From assembly GCF_027359675.1 (NCBI RefSeq), contig NZ_CP114786.1:1178001-1242000 (forward strand): a stretch of 64,000 nt of DNA, written 5' to 3'. The notes beneath the pieces are model-generated. The model had not been told where the DNA came from. It was given only the letters and a program-made list of their open reading frames with translations, and did not search any database. This document shows, in pieces, positions 29,527 through 39,606 of the stretch. Each line of letters starts with the position of its first letter. Positions within the stretch are counted from its first letter, which is position 1. Position numbers and translations under genes: made by a program. The DNA comes from Roseibium sp. Sym1 (GTDB lineage Bacteria; Pseudomonadota; Alphaproteobacteria; Rhizobiales; Stappiaceae).

Positions 29527-32001
29527 TCAGGCTTCGGGAAAGCGGCGGGTGGAAATCTTGGGTGCGCGGGCATGTGTCGGGAAGGGGCAAGGCGTGTCGC
29601 CGCAGGTGAGACCTGTGGCGTAGTCGAGTGTCAGGTCGGGCCTTCCCGCGCGCGTCAGTCGAAGGGCGGCGGTTCCCTCAACAAACGACAGGCGGCAGTC
29701 GGCCGCGCAGGCTGCCAGTGAATCGAGGGAGTCGCCGTCATGGGCCGCGATCCACAGTGCCCAGCCGGTGCGGCGGCCGGCGCAGCGCCATTCGAGCCCG
29801 GCGCCGGGCCCGGTGGAGACCGGTTCGATCGGGCCGGTGGCCTTGAGGACGGCTGCGCCACGCCCCGAGGCTAGCACAAGGTAGTCCGGCCCCGCCACGT
29901 GGGCGTCGAAGGCGGCAAGGGGCGCATAGGCATGGGTGAAAGCCAGTCTCGGGTCCGCGCCGAGATCGCTGAACAACAGCGCGGTCTCGCCCGCCATGCC
30001 GAGACGCGGCATGATCCCGCTTCCGGCCCAGTAGGAGGGCCTTTCGGCGCCCCAGGGATCGTCATCGCCCGGGTGATTGATCCAGATGCGGGCGAAGGGA
30101 TGATGGGCAGCTTGCAGGTCGATGAGGTGCTGCTGATGGCCGGATGCGCCAGGCATGGCGTCGATCGCGGCGGAAAGTTGCATGTCGGCGGTCTTGAAGG
30201 TCGCCAGCCGGCCCTGATCGCCGAAACCCTGGATGTAGCGCGTTTCGATGGCCGTGCGGGGCGCGGGTGCGGCAAGGGCAGCCAGATCTTCGGGCGGTGC
30301 GTAATCAGACAGGCAGAACATCGGCAGGGCCGCGACGCCTTTGCCCAGCCAGCCTTGCCCGAAGGCGACGGCGGCGAAGGGCGCGAGCTCGGTGAGCGGC
30401 CCTGCCCTGAGTTCCTTGTCGTAGGCGCGCCCCATGGAACCGGCCGCCACGCCGCCGGACGTGTGCAGCGCGATCATCGTGAAAAGCCTGTCGAGAATGG
30501 CCCGTGCCCGGCTGCGAATATCGCCTTCGGCCAAATGCGCGAGCGCCAGAAGTCCGATGAAGTCGATCGGGTAATAGGCGGCGGAATTCCATTCCGCGAG
30601 CCCGTGCTCCTCAACCGACGTCAACCAGCGTCCGAGCCGCCGGGCCGCCAGCACGGCATGCTGGGCCCCGGTCATGCCGCTGTTGGGAAAGACCGCCTCG
30701 GGGCAAAGCCGGCCGGCAAGATATTCGCTGACATGGAAGCAAAGCACATGGTTCTCTGACCAGAACCACATCGTGTCGTTGCCCGGCTCGTCCATCCAGT
30801 AGCGATAGCCCAGAACGGCCTTGCGGGCGGCGTCGGCCACGGTTTCGGGCAGCGCGGAAGCGTGGTCGTGGAGAAGCCAGAGCAACGGCACCATGACAAA
30901 GTCCGAGCAGTCGCGCCGGGTGGTTATTCCGTCGAGCGTGTCGGCGATTATGCTCTCCGCCGTGGTGTCCCAGTCGCGTCCGAGCGCGCAGGCGGCAAGC
31001 AGGCGGCCGATGCGCGGCTCGCCGTGATCGGCGGCATGAGCGAGCGCCGCGCGCTTGCGCGCGGCAAGCGTGCCGGGCAGGTGGGCTTTGGCGAGATCCG
31101 CCATTCGGGCAAAGGCAATCCGGCGATGCAGCCGGGTCTGGCCGATGGAGAAGGTCAAGTCGAGCGGATGATAGCCGTCGCCAAGTCCGGTCGTGTCGAA
31201 GCTGAGCGTATCGGCACCGCGCGCAAGGACCAGATCGGTCTTAAAAAGCGGCGGCTGATGGGTGAGATGGACACTGGGCGGCACAGATGCCCGGACCGCC
31301 ACGTCGCGCGGCGCCGGTGCGTCGATGCGAAGGGTGACCGGCGCGTCGCCGGAAAAGACGACCGCATCCGGGCGGATATCGCGCGCCAGCGCCATCAGCA
31401 GATCGAGGGTTTCCGGGTCTGCCTGGCTCGGCACCTCGCTGGTCAGCGTGCCCTCACCGACCCAGGTCAGCTCGACAAAATAGCTTGTGTCGCGCTCGGC
31501 CATCTCCTCGATGAGCAGCACGACCTCGCTGCCCTCGGGGCGCAGGGGCAAGGTGAGCGCGGTCTCCTGCACCTCGTTGCGGCGATAGGGCTCGAACGCG
31601 GCGACATGGGCCCCGTCGACCCAGACATGGACCCCGCCACAGGTTGCAAGCCGAAAGGGCGCGGCGCCGTCGCCGGACGGGATCAGCCGGGTACGCGCGC
31701 CGCGGGCGAGCCGGTGCGGAAGATGCCAGAACCCCGAGAAATCGAGCCGCCGGTTGAAGCCCGGCAGCGAAATGTCGGTGTCGGGAACCTCGGGCATGGG
31801 CGGCATTTGCCGGGTCGCCACCTCGTCCCAGGTCGCGGTCCGGCAGGGCAGGTCGCCGACATCGACGAAACCGTTGACGAACCGGTAGTCCACCCGGTCC
31901 TCGAGCGGCGCGGGTGTGCCCGCGAAGGGCCGCGCCGTCAGCGGTCCGAGGGCAAAAGCGGTAACGGTTTCGCCGGGCTGGACGGGAAAACGGGCACTCA
32001 C
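29527..32001 (-). CDS. Large uncharacterised enzyme, possible (alpha/alpha)-toroid polysaccharide lyase or hydrolase
   Basis: An 824-residue cytoplasmic-type protein (no signal peptide). The first third is beta-rich with sugar-binding-like strands; the middle is helical and contains WFWSENHVLCFHVSEYLAG and LAEWNSAAYYPIDFIGLLAL, the Asn-His and Tyr arrangement seen in heparinase/alginate-lyase-like toroids; the last third is beta-rich again. I cannot assign a family with certainty. Being just before GH105 and after an oligosaccharide-type importer, it probably splits an imported oligouronide. It starts with GTG inside the HAD gene stop (GTGA). Confidence 0.6.
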   Translation of the reverse strand: MSARFPVQPGETVTAFALGPLTARPFAGTPAPLEDRVDYRFVNGFVDVGDLPCRTATWDEVATRQMPPMPEVPDTDISLPGFNRRLDFSGFWHLPHRLARGARTRLIPSGDGAAPFRLATCGGVHVWVDGAHVAAFEPYRRNEVQETALTLPLRPEGSEVVLLIEEMAERDTSYFVELTWVGEGTLTSEVPSQADPETLDLLMALARDIRPDAVVFSGDAPVTLRIDAPAPRDVAVRASVPPSVHLTHQPPLFKTDLVLARGADTLSFDTTGLGDGYHPLDLTFSIGQTRLHRRIAFARMADLAKAHLPGTLAARKRAALAHAADHGEPRIGRLLAACALGRDWDTTAESIIADTLDGITTRRDCSDFVMVPLLWLLHDHASALPETVADAARKAVLGYRYWMDEPGNDTMWFWSENHVLCFHVSEYLAGRLCPEAVFPNSGMTGAQHAVLAARRLGRWLTSVEEHGLAEWNSAAYYPIDFIGLLALAHLAEGDIRSRARAILDRLFTMIALHTSGGVAAGSMGRAYDKELRAGPLTELAPFAAVAFGQGWLGKGVAALPMFCLSDYAPPEDLAALAAPAPRTAIETRYIQGFGDQGRLATFKTADMQLSAAIDAMPGASGHQQHLIDLQAAHHPFARIWINHPGDDDPWGAERPSYWAGSGIMPRLGMAGETALLFSDLGADPRLAFTHAYAPLAAFDAHVAGPDYLVLASGRGAAVLKATGPIEPVSTGPGAGLEWRCAGRRTGWALWIAAHDGDSLDSLAACAADCRLSFVEGTAALRLTRAGRPDLTLDYATGLTCGDTPCPFPTHARAPKISTRRFPEA

Positions 32002-33236
32002 GACAGCGTCTCCAGCGCCAGTTCGATGGCGTCGATCATCCCGGGAAGCTCTTCAAGCCGGTCAATCCGGAAATCCGGGGTTTCGGCGGGCGAGGCGGGC
32101 GCGTGGCTCCGCTTTTTCGACCAGGCGACGAAGAGGCTCACAAGGCCCGCGGCGTTGGCGCCTGCGATGTCGCGTTCAAGATTGTTCCCGACCATGACGA
32201 CGCGGCTCCGCCTTTGAACACCAAGGCCCTGGAGCGCCGTTTCGAACATGACCGGCGCGGGTTTCAATTCACCGACATCGCCTGAAATCACATGGGCCTG
32301 CATCAGGTGCCAGATCCCGCGGGGCTTGAGGAGGTTCTCGAAGGTTTCACGCGGCCCGTCCGCCACCAGCACGAGCGGGTAGCCCATCGCGTCGAGCGCG
32401 CGCACCGCATCCATCGCACCGGGGATTTCCTCCGCCTCGAGCACAACCTCGGTGCCGGGGCGCTTGACCTCGGTCGTCTCGTCGATCAGCGTGTCGCCGC
32501 AATCGAGAAAGAGACCCTCCAAATGAGGCACCTTGCACGGCAGCGCGGAGATCAGCTCCCGCATCCGGGCGGGTATCCATGCTGCGAGCGTGGCCCAGTC
32601 GGTGAGCGCGGGCTCTGGTGCCGGCTCGAATTCGAAGCTCGGCTCGAATGCCGCGCGGCGCATGGCGAGCCGGGCAAGGCGATGCGCGCGCGCATCGGCA
32701 GCATAGGCCCCGGCCTCGGCGAAAGGATTGCCAAGATGCACCCCGTCACGCCCGGCCTCGGCGCCGCACAGTGTGCGGATCATCGCACCGGCGATGAAGG
32801 ACATGGGCCGCGCCTCGGCCCAGATCGCATGTTTGCCCGGCTCCATGAAAAGATGCGGCCGCGCGCCCTCCATGGCCGGAAGACCGGATCCGTAGTCGAG
32901 CGAGACACGAAAGCCGTGCATGGACCCCTCGACGCGGACCACTTCCCCCTCCCGGTCGAGATGGACCCAGACATGTTCGAGATCGTAGAGATGCTGAATG
33001 TCCCAGTCGTGCCAGATTGCATATTCGATGACTGTTCCGCCCTCGGGCGGGCGAAGATGAAATTTCGAGGATGGTGACTGCGCGGGCGCGCGGTGCACGG
33101 AATAGCCCATTGCAAGCGGCGGCGCGGGCTCGCGCAGGTCCACGTGAAGCAGCGGCGCATGACGTGCGGCAAGCTCTGCGTCGGTGCCCGTTCCGGCACG
33201 CGTCAAAGCGGGCAAGGACACGGAGAACAGCGTCAT
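31998..33236 (-). CDS. HAD-superfamily hydrolase with an uncharacterised N-terminal domain
   Basis: A 412-residue fusion. The C-terminal about 200 residues form a HAD hydrolase: LFLDCGDTLIDE (motif I), VLVADGP (II), GELKPAPVMFETAL (Lys, III) and VMVGNNLERDIAGANAAGL (IV). The N-terminal about 200 residues contain YAIWHDWDIQHLYDLEHVW and MHGFRVSLDYGSG and do not match a domain I know; the density of Trp and His suggests a carbohydrate-interacting fold. The start overlaps the OppF-like stop and the stop overlaps the next start (ATGA and GTGA), so it is tightly coupled to the transporter genes. Confidence 0.8.
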   Translation of the reverse strand: MTLFSVSLPALTRAGTGTDAELAARHAPLLHVDLREPAPPLAMGYSVHRAPAQSPSSKFHLRPPEGGTVIEYAIWHDWDIQHLYDLEHVWVHLDREGEVVRVEGSMHGFRVSLDYGSGLPAMEGARPHLFMEPGKHAIWAEARPMSFIAGAMIRTLCGAEAGRDGVHLGNPFAEAGAYAADARAHRLARLAMRRAAFEPSFEFEPAPEPALTDWATLAAWIPARMRELISALPCKVPHLEGLFLDCGDTLIDETTEVKRPGTEVVLEAEEIPGAMDAVRALDAMGYPLVLVADGPRETFENLLKPRGIWHLMQAHVISGDVGELKPAPVMFETALQGLGVQRRSRVVMVGNNLERDIAGANAAGLVSLFVAWSKKRSHAPASPAETPDFRIDRLEELPGMIDAIELALETLS

Positions 33237-34260
33237 TCCGTCACCCCGCGCAAGGTTAGTTCGGTCGCGTGATGGCAGCGCACCTGCCGGCCATCGATCT
33301 CCGCCAGCGGCGGCTCCGTTCGTGAGCAAAGCTCGCTCGCATAGGGGCAGCGCGGATGGAAGGCGCAGCCCGGCGGCGGATTTGTCGCGTCGGGCACCTC
33401 GCCTTTGACCACCACCCGTTTGCCCGACCTGCGCTTGGCCGGATCGGGCTGGGGCACGGCGCCCAGAAGCGCCTCGGTATAGGGATGGCGGGGACGCTCG
33501 AAAAGCGCCTCCGTCTCGCCCATCTCGACAATCTGTCCGAGATACATCACGGCGATCCGGTCGGAGATATGTTCGACCATGCCAAGATCGTGCGTGATGA
33601 AGAGATAGGTCAGGTCGTTTTCTTCCTGCAGGTCCTGCAGGAGATTGATGTTCTGCGCCGCGACCGAGACATCCAGCGCCGAGACCGCCTCGTCCGCAAC
33701 GATGAGCGCGGGCGAGAGCGCGAGCGCGCGGGCGATGCCGATGCGCTGGCGCTGGCCGCCGGAAAAGGCGTGCGGGTAACGCGCGGCATATTCGGGACGC
33801 AGCCCGACGGCGCGCAGGAGTTGCGCCACGCGCGCCGCAATGGCGTCCCTGGAATAACCGTGCACGAGCATCGGCTCGCCGACGAGTTCAAGGAGTGTCA
33901 TGCGGGGATTGAGCGAGGAATAGGGATCTTGAAAGATCATCTGCATCTCGCGGCGGATGCTGCGAAGGGCCTTGTCGTCGAGTGCCGAAATATCGGCGAC
34001 GGAACCGTCGGTACGTCGGAAGAGGACCTGTCCGCCGGTGAGCGAATAGGCCCGCAACATGAGCCGGGCCACGGTCGATTTGCCGGAGCCGCTTTCGCCC
34101 ACGAGCCCGAAGGTTTCCCCCTTGCGGATGTCGAAAGTCACATCCTGAACGGCCTTCAGGACATGGGACTTGCCATCGCTGCGCACGGGGAAATGCTTGG
34201 TCAGGCCGCGCACCCTCATCAGGACGTCGTCAGGCAGGGCCTCAGGGGGAAGAATGTGGC

Positions 34261-34264
<4 letters not shown>
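33233..34264 (-). CDS. OppF/DppF-like ABC transporter ATP-binding protein
   Basis: A 343-residue ATPase with Walker A GESGSGKST, signature FSGGQRQR, Walker B ALIVADE, and the C-terminal oligopeptide/dipeptide extension with the Cys-containing PPPGCAFHPRCPYA motif. It forms the nucleotide-binding pair with the OppD-like protein. Given the surrounding glycosidases the system probably imports oligosaccharides rather than peptides. ATGA overlap with the OppD-like gene. Confidence 0.95.
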
Positions 34265-35295
<1,031 letters not shown>

Positions 35296-35307
35296 TCGTT
35301 TCGCTCC

Positions 35308-36438
35308 TCAATGGCCGTAGGGGTCGGCCGCGTCGCGCAGACCATCGCCGAGGAAATTGAACGCCAGCACCACGCAAACCACCGCGGCACCGGGTGCCAG
35401 CAGCCACGGGGCGAGCGAAATCGAGCGCAGGTTCTGGGCGTCCTGCAGCAGCACACCCCAGGAAACCACCGGGGGGCGGAGGCCAAGCCCGAGAAAAGAA
35501 AGCGCCGTTTCCCCGAGGATCATTTCGGGCACCGCGAGCGTCATGGCCGCGATAATGTAGGACGTCATGGCAGGCAGCATGTGTTTGGTGATCACCCGGT
35601 ACTCGCTGGCCCCCGCAAGTCGCGCAGCCATGACGTAATCCTCGGTCCGGAGCGACAGGAAGCGTCCGCGCACGACGCGTGCCAGATGGGTCCAGCCGAT
35701 CAGGGCGAGGATGAGGGTGATGAGGACATAGACAAAAAGCGGGTCCCATGCGATCGGCAGAGCGGCGGCGAGCCCCATCCAGAGCGGAATCGTCGGCACC
35801 GATCGGATGAACTCCATCAGGCGCTGGATCGAGGCATCGAGAATGCCGCCGAAATAGCCCGAGATCGCGCCGAAAAAGAGCCCCAGCACAAAGGCGAAAA
35901 TCACCCCGACAAGCCCCGCGGAGAGCGTGACACGCGCGCCGTAGACGAGCCGCGAGAACAGATCCCGCCCAAGGCTGTCAGTGCCCAGGAGGGTGAGTTT
36001 CTGCTTGCGGTGCTCGATGCCGAACAGATGGAGATCGGCCTCCCAGATCCCCCAGAACTCGTAGCGGTCGCCCTTGACGAAGAACTTGATCGGCAGGGGC
36101 TTGTCGCGGTTTTCCTGATAGGTCACCCGGGCGGTTTCCTTGTCGCGTGTGCGTTTGAGCTCATAGACGAAGGGCCGGTGGAACGCGCCGTCGTGCCAGA
36201 TGCGAACGGTTTGTGGCGGCACGAAGGTTTGAAGCCGCTCGATCTCGCCGGGCGCGTAGGGAGCCACGATCTCGGCGAAGATCGCGGTGAGATAGGCGAA
36301 GACGAGGAAGACCAGCGAGACGACGGCCAGCTTGTGCTTCTTGAACCGCCACCAGATCAGGGTCCAGGCGTTGGCGGTGTAGAGGTTTTCCTCGGTTTCA
36401 GGCGCGGAATGGATCGGGTCTTGAATCTGATCGGTCAT
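35308..36438 (-). CDS. OppC/DppC-like ABC transporter permease
   Basis: A 376-residue permease: N-terminal cytoplasmic segment and TM1 (LAVVSLVFLVFAYLTAIF), a periplasmic insert of about 90 residues, then the binding-protein-dependent transport domain with LGTDSLGRDLFSRLVYGAR and the EAA-type loop YVMAARLAGASEYRVITKHMLP. Typical of peptide/nickel/oligosaccharide Opp-type systems with an extended OppC. Confidence 0.93.
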   Translation of the reverse strand: MTDQIQDPIHSAPETEENLYTANAWTLIWWRFKKHKLAVVSLVFLVFAYLTAIFAEIVAPYAPGEIERLQTFVPPQTVRIWHDGAFHRPFVYELKRTRDKETARVTYQENRDKPLPIKFFVKGDRYEFWGIWEADLHLFGIEHRKQKLTLLGTDSLGRDLFSRLVYGARVTLSAGLVGVIFAFVLGLFFGAISGYFGGILDASIQRLMEFIRSVPTIPLWMGLAAALPIAWDPLFVYVLITLILALIGWTHLARVVRGRFLSLRTEDYVMAARLAGASEYRVITKHMLPAMTSYIIAAMTLAVPEMILGETALSFLGLGLRPPVVSWGVLLQDAQNLRSISLAPWLLAPGAAVVCVVLAFNFLGDGLRDAADPYGH

Positions 36439-36448
36439 GACGGAGCCC

Positions 36449-37435
36449 TCACGCGTAGCGGATGCGCGGATCGGACCACGCCAGCAGGATGTCGGAGACC
36501 ATCGTGCCGATGACCGTGAAAACGCTGAGTATCAGAATGAAGGAACCGGCGAGATACATGTCCTGCATCTTGAGCGACTGCAGCAGCAGCGGGCCTGTCG
36601 TCGGCAGGTTGAGCACCACCGCCGTGATCACGTCACCCGAAAACAGCGCCGGCAGCGCCCAGCCGACAGTCGAAATGAACGGATTGAGCGCCACGCGCAC
36701 CGGGTAGCGCCAGACGACCTGCCGCTCCGACAGGCCTTGGGCATAGGCGGTCTCGACATAGGGCTTGCCAAGCTCGTCGAGCATGTTGGCGCGCATGACG
36801 CGGATCAGCCCCGCGGCACCACCCGTGGCGAGCACGACGACCGGGATCCAGATATGGCCAAGGATGTTGAGAGCCTTGGCCCAGCTCATCGGCGCGCCCT
36901 CGTACTGGGGCGACATGAGGCCGCCCACATCCATGTTGAGCCAGGCGAAGCCCATCCACATCAGCACAAGCGCGAGCAGGAAATCGGGGATGCCCTTGCC
37001 CAGGAACCCGAAGACGGTGAAGACATAGTCGAAGACCGAATACTGCCGGGTGGCGGAATAGACGCCGACGGGAATGGCGATGATCCAGGTGAAGATCAGC
37101 GACAGTGTCGACAGAATGAGCGTGATCGCCAGGCGGTCCCAGATCAGTTCGGAAACAGGCGCGTTCCAGTGGAAGGACTGGCCGAAATCGCCCCTGAGGA
37201 GGATCGCCGATATCCAGCGCCAATACTGGATGACGATCGGATCGTTGAGCCCCAGCGCGGTACGGATTTCCTCTTCTTGAAGCGGCGTGACGAATTCGCC
37301 GTTGTTGCGCATCTCCGCCACCATGGCGGTGACGTAGTCGCCCGGAGGAAGCTGGATGATCAGGAAGGACACGAAGGACACGACCACCAGAACAGGCAGC
37401 GCCCAAAGCATCCTCTTGACGATAAATCCGAACAT
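36449..37435 (-). CDS. OppB/DppB-like ABC transporter permease
   Basis: A 328-residue permease with six TM helices, N-terminal MFGFIVKRMLWALPVLVVVS, conserved ALGLNDP segment, and the EAA-type loop YVETAYAQGLSERQVVWRY. The start at 37435 is the Met before the first helix; the longer frame upstream runs through the intercistronic hairpin and has no homology. It pairs with the OppC-like permease 10 bases downstream. Confidence 0.93.
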   Translation of the reverse strand: MFGFIVKRMLWALPVLVVVSFVSFLIIQLPPGDYVTAMVAEMRNNGEFVTPLQEEEIRTALGLNDPIVIQYWRWISAILLRGDFGQSFHWNAPVSELIWDRLAITLILSTLSLIFTWIIAIPVGVYSATRQYSVFDYVFTVFGFLGKGIPDFLLALVLMWMGFAWLNMDVGGLMSPQYEGAPMSWAKALNILGHIWIPVVVLATGGAAGLIRVMRANMLDELGKPYVETAYAQGLSERQVVWRYPVRVALNPFISTVGWALPALFSGDVITAVVLNLPTTGPLLLQSLKMQDMYLAGSFILILSVFTVIGTMVSDILLAWSDPRIRYA

Positions 37436-37516
37436 CTGGCACCGATCTTCACGAGTTGGAAAACGGAACGTCCGGCGATGCCCGATTGACGGGACCGCGA
37501 ACGCAGAATTGAAAAC

Positions 37517-37547
37517 CCCGAACCGGCACAGATGGCCGGTCCGGGGC
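37517..37547 (-). other. Intercistronic hairpin after the binding-protein gene
   Basis: CCCCGAACCGGC (37517-37528) can pair with GCCGGTCCGGGG (37536-37547), one mismatch, 7-base loop. It lies between the solute-binding gene and the permease gene and has only a short T-run on the minus strand. Likely it lets the binding protein be made in excess over the membrane subunits. Confidence 0.6.
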
Positions 37548-37563
37548 AAGTCTGGGGGTAAGC

Positions 37564-39480
37564 TTATTCGCTAATCCACATCTGCTGGGTGCGGGCAATG
37601 CCGATCCCGCGCGTGATGTTGTCCTCGACGAAGCCGTCACGCAGATTGTGGAAGCTGTTCTTGACGATGACCGGGGTCGCCACTTCGCCGACAAGGCCGA
37701 TGACCCAGCCCGCGTCCACGAAGCCCGAGATCATCTCCATCGTCGCCGCATCTGCGTCCTCGATCGAGGCAGCGCTGGTGGCACGGTCCCATGCCGCCCA
37801 GACGTCGCGGATGGGATGATCCGCAGCCGGCTCAATGCCGCTTTCGCCGCCGGTCCGATACCAGGTGAAGTATTCGTTGGCGAAAAAGTCGCTGCCCATC
37901 ATGATCCGCGGATCGGCAGGGACGATCGAAAGACGGTCGAACGGCACCAGCTGCATCTGGAAATTGTTGTTCTTGCGGTTGTCGTCCCACTGGGTCCGGT
38001 CGATAAGACGCGGCAGCAGCTCCACGCCCACATCGGCGTAGTTCTCGGAAAGGATCTCCAGAACGTTGGTGTAGGCGTCATTGTTGTTCTCCACCACGAT
38101 GGTGAAGCGCTCGCCGTCCGGGCGCAGGCGATAGCCGTCCGCGTCGCGCTCGGTCAGACCGGCCGCGTCCAGAAGCGCGTTGGCGGCATCGGGATCGTAT
38201 TCGGTCCAATGGCTTTCGAGTTCGGCGTCGAAATAGGGCGAACCGGAGATCGGCGAGGCGCTGCGCGGCTCTCCAAGTCCGGAAAAGGCCAGCTCGTTGA
38301 TCGTCTCCCGGTCAGCCGCGATCGAGAGCGCCTGGCGCACTTCGGCGGTCTCGAAGAGCCCGCGCAGAACCTCGTCCTCCACCGTCAGGTTCGGCACCAG
38401 CGACCAGACGTTGGCGGAACGCGAGGATTTGACGTCATAGCCGCCCTTTTCGGCGTTTTCCTTGTAGAAGGTGAAATCGTTCGCCGTGACATAGCGTTGC
38501 TGCATGTCGATCTGGCCCTGCACGATCATCAGGTTGAACGCGTCCTGCGCCTCGAACAGACGATGCTCGATCACGTCGATATATGGCAGCTGGTTACCCT
38601 CCTGATCGACGGCCCAGTAGTAGGGATTGCGAACCATGGTGACCTTGTCGCCATTGACGCCGCCCTGCACTTTCCACGCGGTGATGACCGGCAGGTCCTC
38701 GTTGAACCACCACGCAGTCACGCTGCCCTTGGATCCCCAGAGCTTGGTCCAGTCCTCGACCTGATAGTCGGCGGCGGCCTTGGCAAGCTCCTCCGCGGTC
38801 GCATGATGGTTGTTGAACTGCTTGAGATAATGCGCGGGCGCGATGAAGGACGGCCGGTCAAGGCTCGGGCCACCGGTCGAATCCTGCGCCAGGATATTCA
38901 GGAAGTAGACGTAGGGCTGACCGAATTTCACCTTGAAGGTGCGTCCGTCGACGATCTCGATTTCCAGCGGCTCGCCGCCCGGCGCCAGATAGGTTTCGAA
39001 ATTCGGGGTCAGCTCCTTGTTGAGGAAGATGTCGTTGTACCAGAAGGAGACGTCCTCCGTGGTCACCGGGTGGCCGTCCGACCACTTCAACCCTTCAAGC
39101 AGGGTGAAGGTGAACTCCGAACTGTCCTCATTGACCGAATAACTCTCGATATAGGCCGGTGTCAGGATGACATTGCCATCAGCGTCGGTAGCGTATTTGA
39201 GTACACGCTCTTCCATGAGCTTGGTCGGGCCCCAGCGGTCGCCCGGCCCCTTGAACGCGCGCTGCCACTTGCCGCCATACTGCCCAACCTCCATCGCGGT
39301 CACGACCGTGGGTTTCACAGGCAAGCGCTCTTCCACAGGCGGCAGGTCGCCGGCAGCGACCCGCTCGGCGAGTATCGGAGCCTCATTGAATGCCCAAGCT
39401 GCCGAGACCAGGCTCGAGCTTGCAAAAAGGGCTGCGATCGTCACGCGGCGTAGCGAGCGTGTGTACGAAAATTTTTTCAT
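37564..39480 (-). CDS. Family 5 extracellular solute-binding protein (oligosaccharide type)
   Basis: A 638-residue periplasmic protein, larger than the usual 530-residue DppA/OppA. Signal peptide MKKFSYTRSLRRVTIAALF..., cleavage around AAWA. SBP_bac_5 features: FTFTLLEGLKWSDGHPVTTE and, later, VRQALSIAADRETI. The GQYGGKWQRAF start and length are those of the subgroup that binds oligosaccharides from plant or algal polysaccharides. A good ribosome site (GGGAGGAAAGG) precedes ATG. The first codons also carry one half of a LacI-type palindrome. Confidence 0.92.
   Translation of the reverse strand: MKKFSYTRSLRRVTIAALFASSSLVSAAWAFNEAPILAERVAAGDLPPVEERLPVKPTVVTAMEVGQYGGKWQRAFKGPGDRWGPTKLMEERVLKYATDADGNVILTPAYIESYSVNEDSSEFTFTLLEGLKWSDGHPVTTEDVSFWYNDIFLNKELTPNFETYLAPGGEPLEIEIVDGRTFKVKFGQPYVYFLNILAQDSTGGPSLDRPSFIAPAHYLKQFNNHHATAEELAKAAADYQVEDWTKLWGSKGSVTAWWFNEDLPVITAWKVQGGVNGDKVTMVRNPYYWAVDQEGNQLPYIDVIEHRLFEAQDAFNLMIVQGQIDMQQRYVTANDFTFYKENAEKGGYDVKSSRSANVWSLVPNLTVEDEVLRGLFETAEVRQALSIAADRETINELAFSGLGEPRSASPISGSPYFDAELESHWTEYDPDAANALLDAAGLTERDADGYRLRPDGERFTIVVENNNDAYTNVLEILSENYADVGVELLPRLIDRTQWDDNRKNNNFQMQLVPFDRLSIVPADPRIMMGSDFFANEYFTWYRTGGESGIEPAADHPIRDVWAAWDRATSAASIEDADAATMEMISGFVDAGWVIGLVGEVATPVIVKNSFHNLRDGFVEDNITRGIGIARTQQMWISE
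39467..39480 (-). promoter_or_regulatory. LacI-type operator candidate at the binding-protein start codon
   Basis: On the minus strand TGAAAAAATTTTCG, 13 of 14 bases identical to the perfect palindrome at 39593-39606. It overlaps the ATG and first codons of the binding-protein gene. The similarity may partly reflect the Lys-Lys-Phe codons. Confidence 0.4.
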
Positions 39481-39514
39481 TCCCTTTCCTCCCGTCAGAT
39501 CGACTTGTTTCTTG

Positions 39515-39536
39515 ATGCAAAAATATTCATTTGCAT
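39515..39536. promoter_or_regulatory. ATGCAAA inverted repeat in the binding-protein promoter
   Basis: ATGCAAA (39515-39521) and TTTGCAT (39530-39536) are a perfect inverted repeat, with a third ATGCAAA at 39557-39563, all within the 126-base gap upstream of the binding-protein gene. Possible second regulator site. Confidence 0.4.
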
Positions 39537-39592
39537 AGCGTGGTTGCGTCGTCTTTATGCAAAGTACTATTGCGGGCTCATGAAAATCAAAC

Positions 39593-39606
39593 TGAAAAAA
39601 TTTTCA
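39593..39606. promoter_or_regulatory. LacI-type operator: perfect palindrome
   Basis: TGAAAAAATTTTCA is palindromic except at the central AA and lies directly behind the LacI-family gene stop, upstream of the binding-protein gene. Its centre is 126 bases from that of the copy at 39467-39480, about 12 helical turns. Confidence 0.55.
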
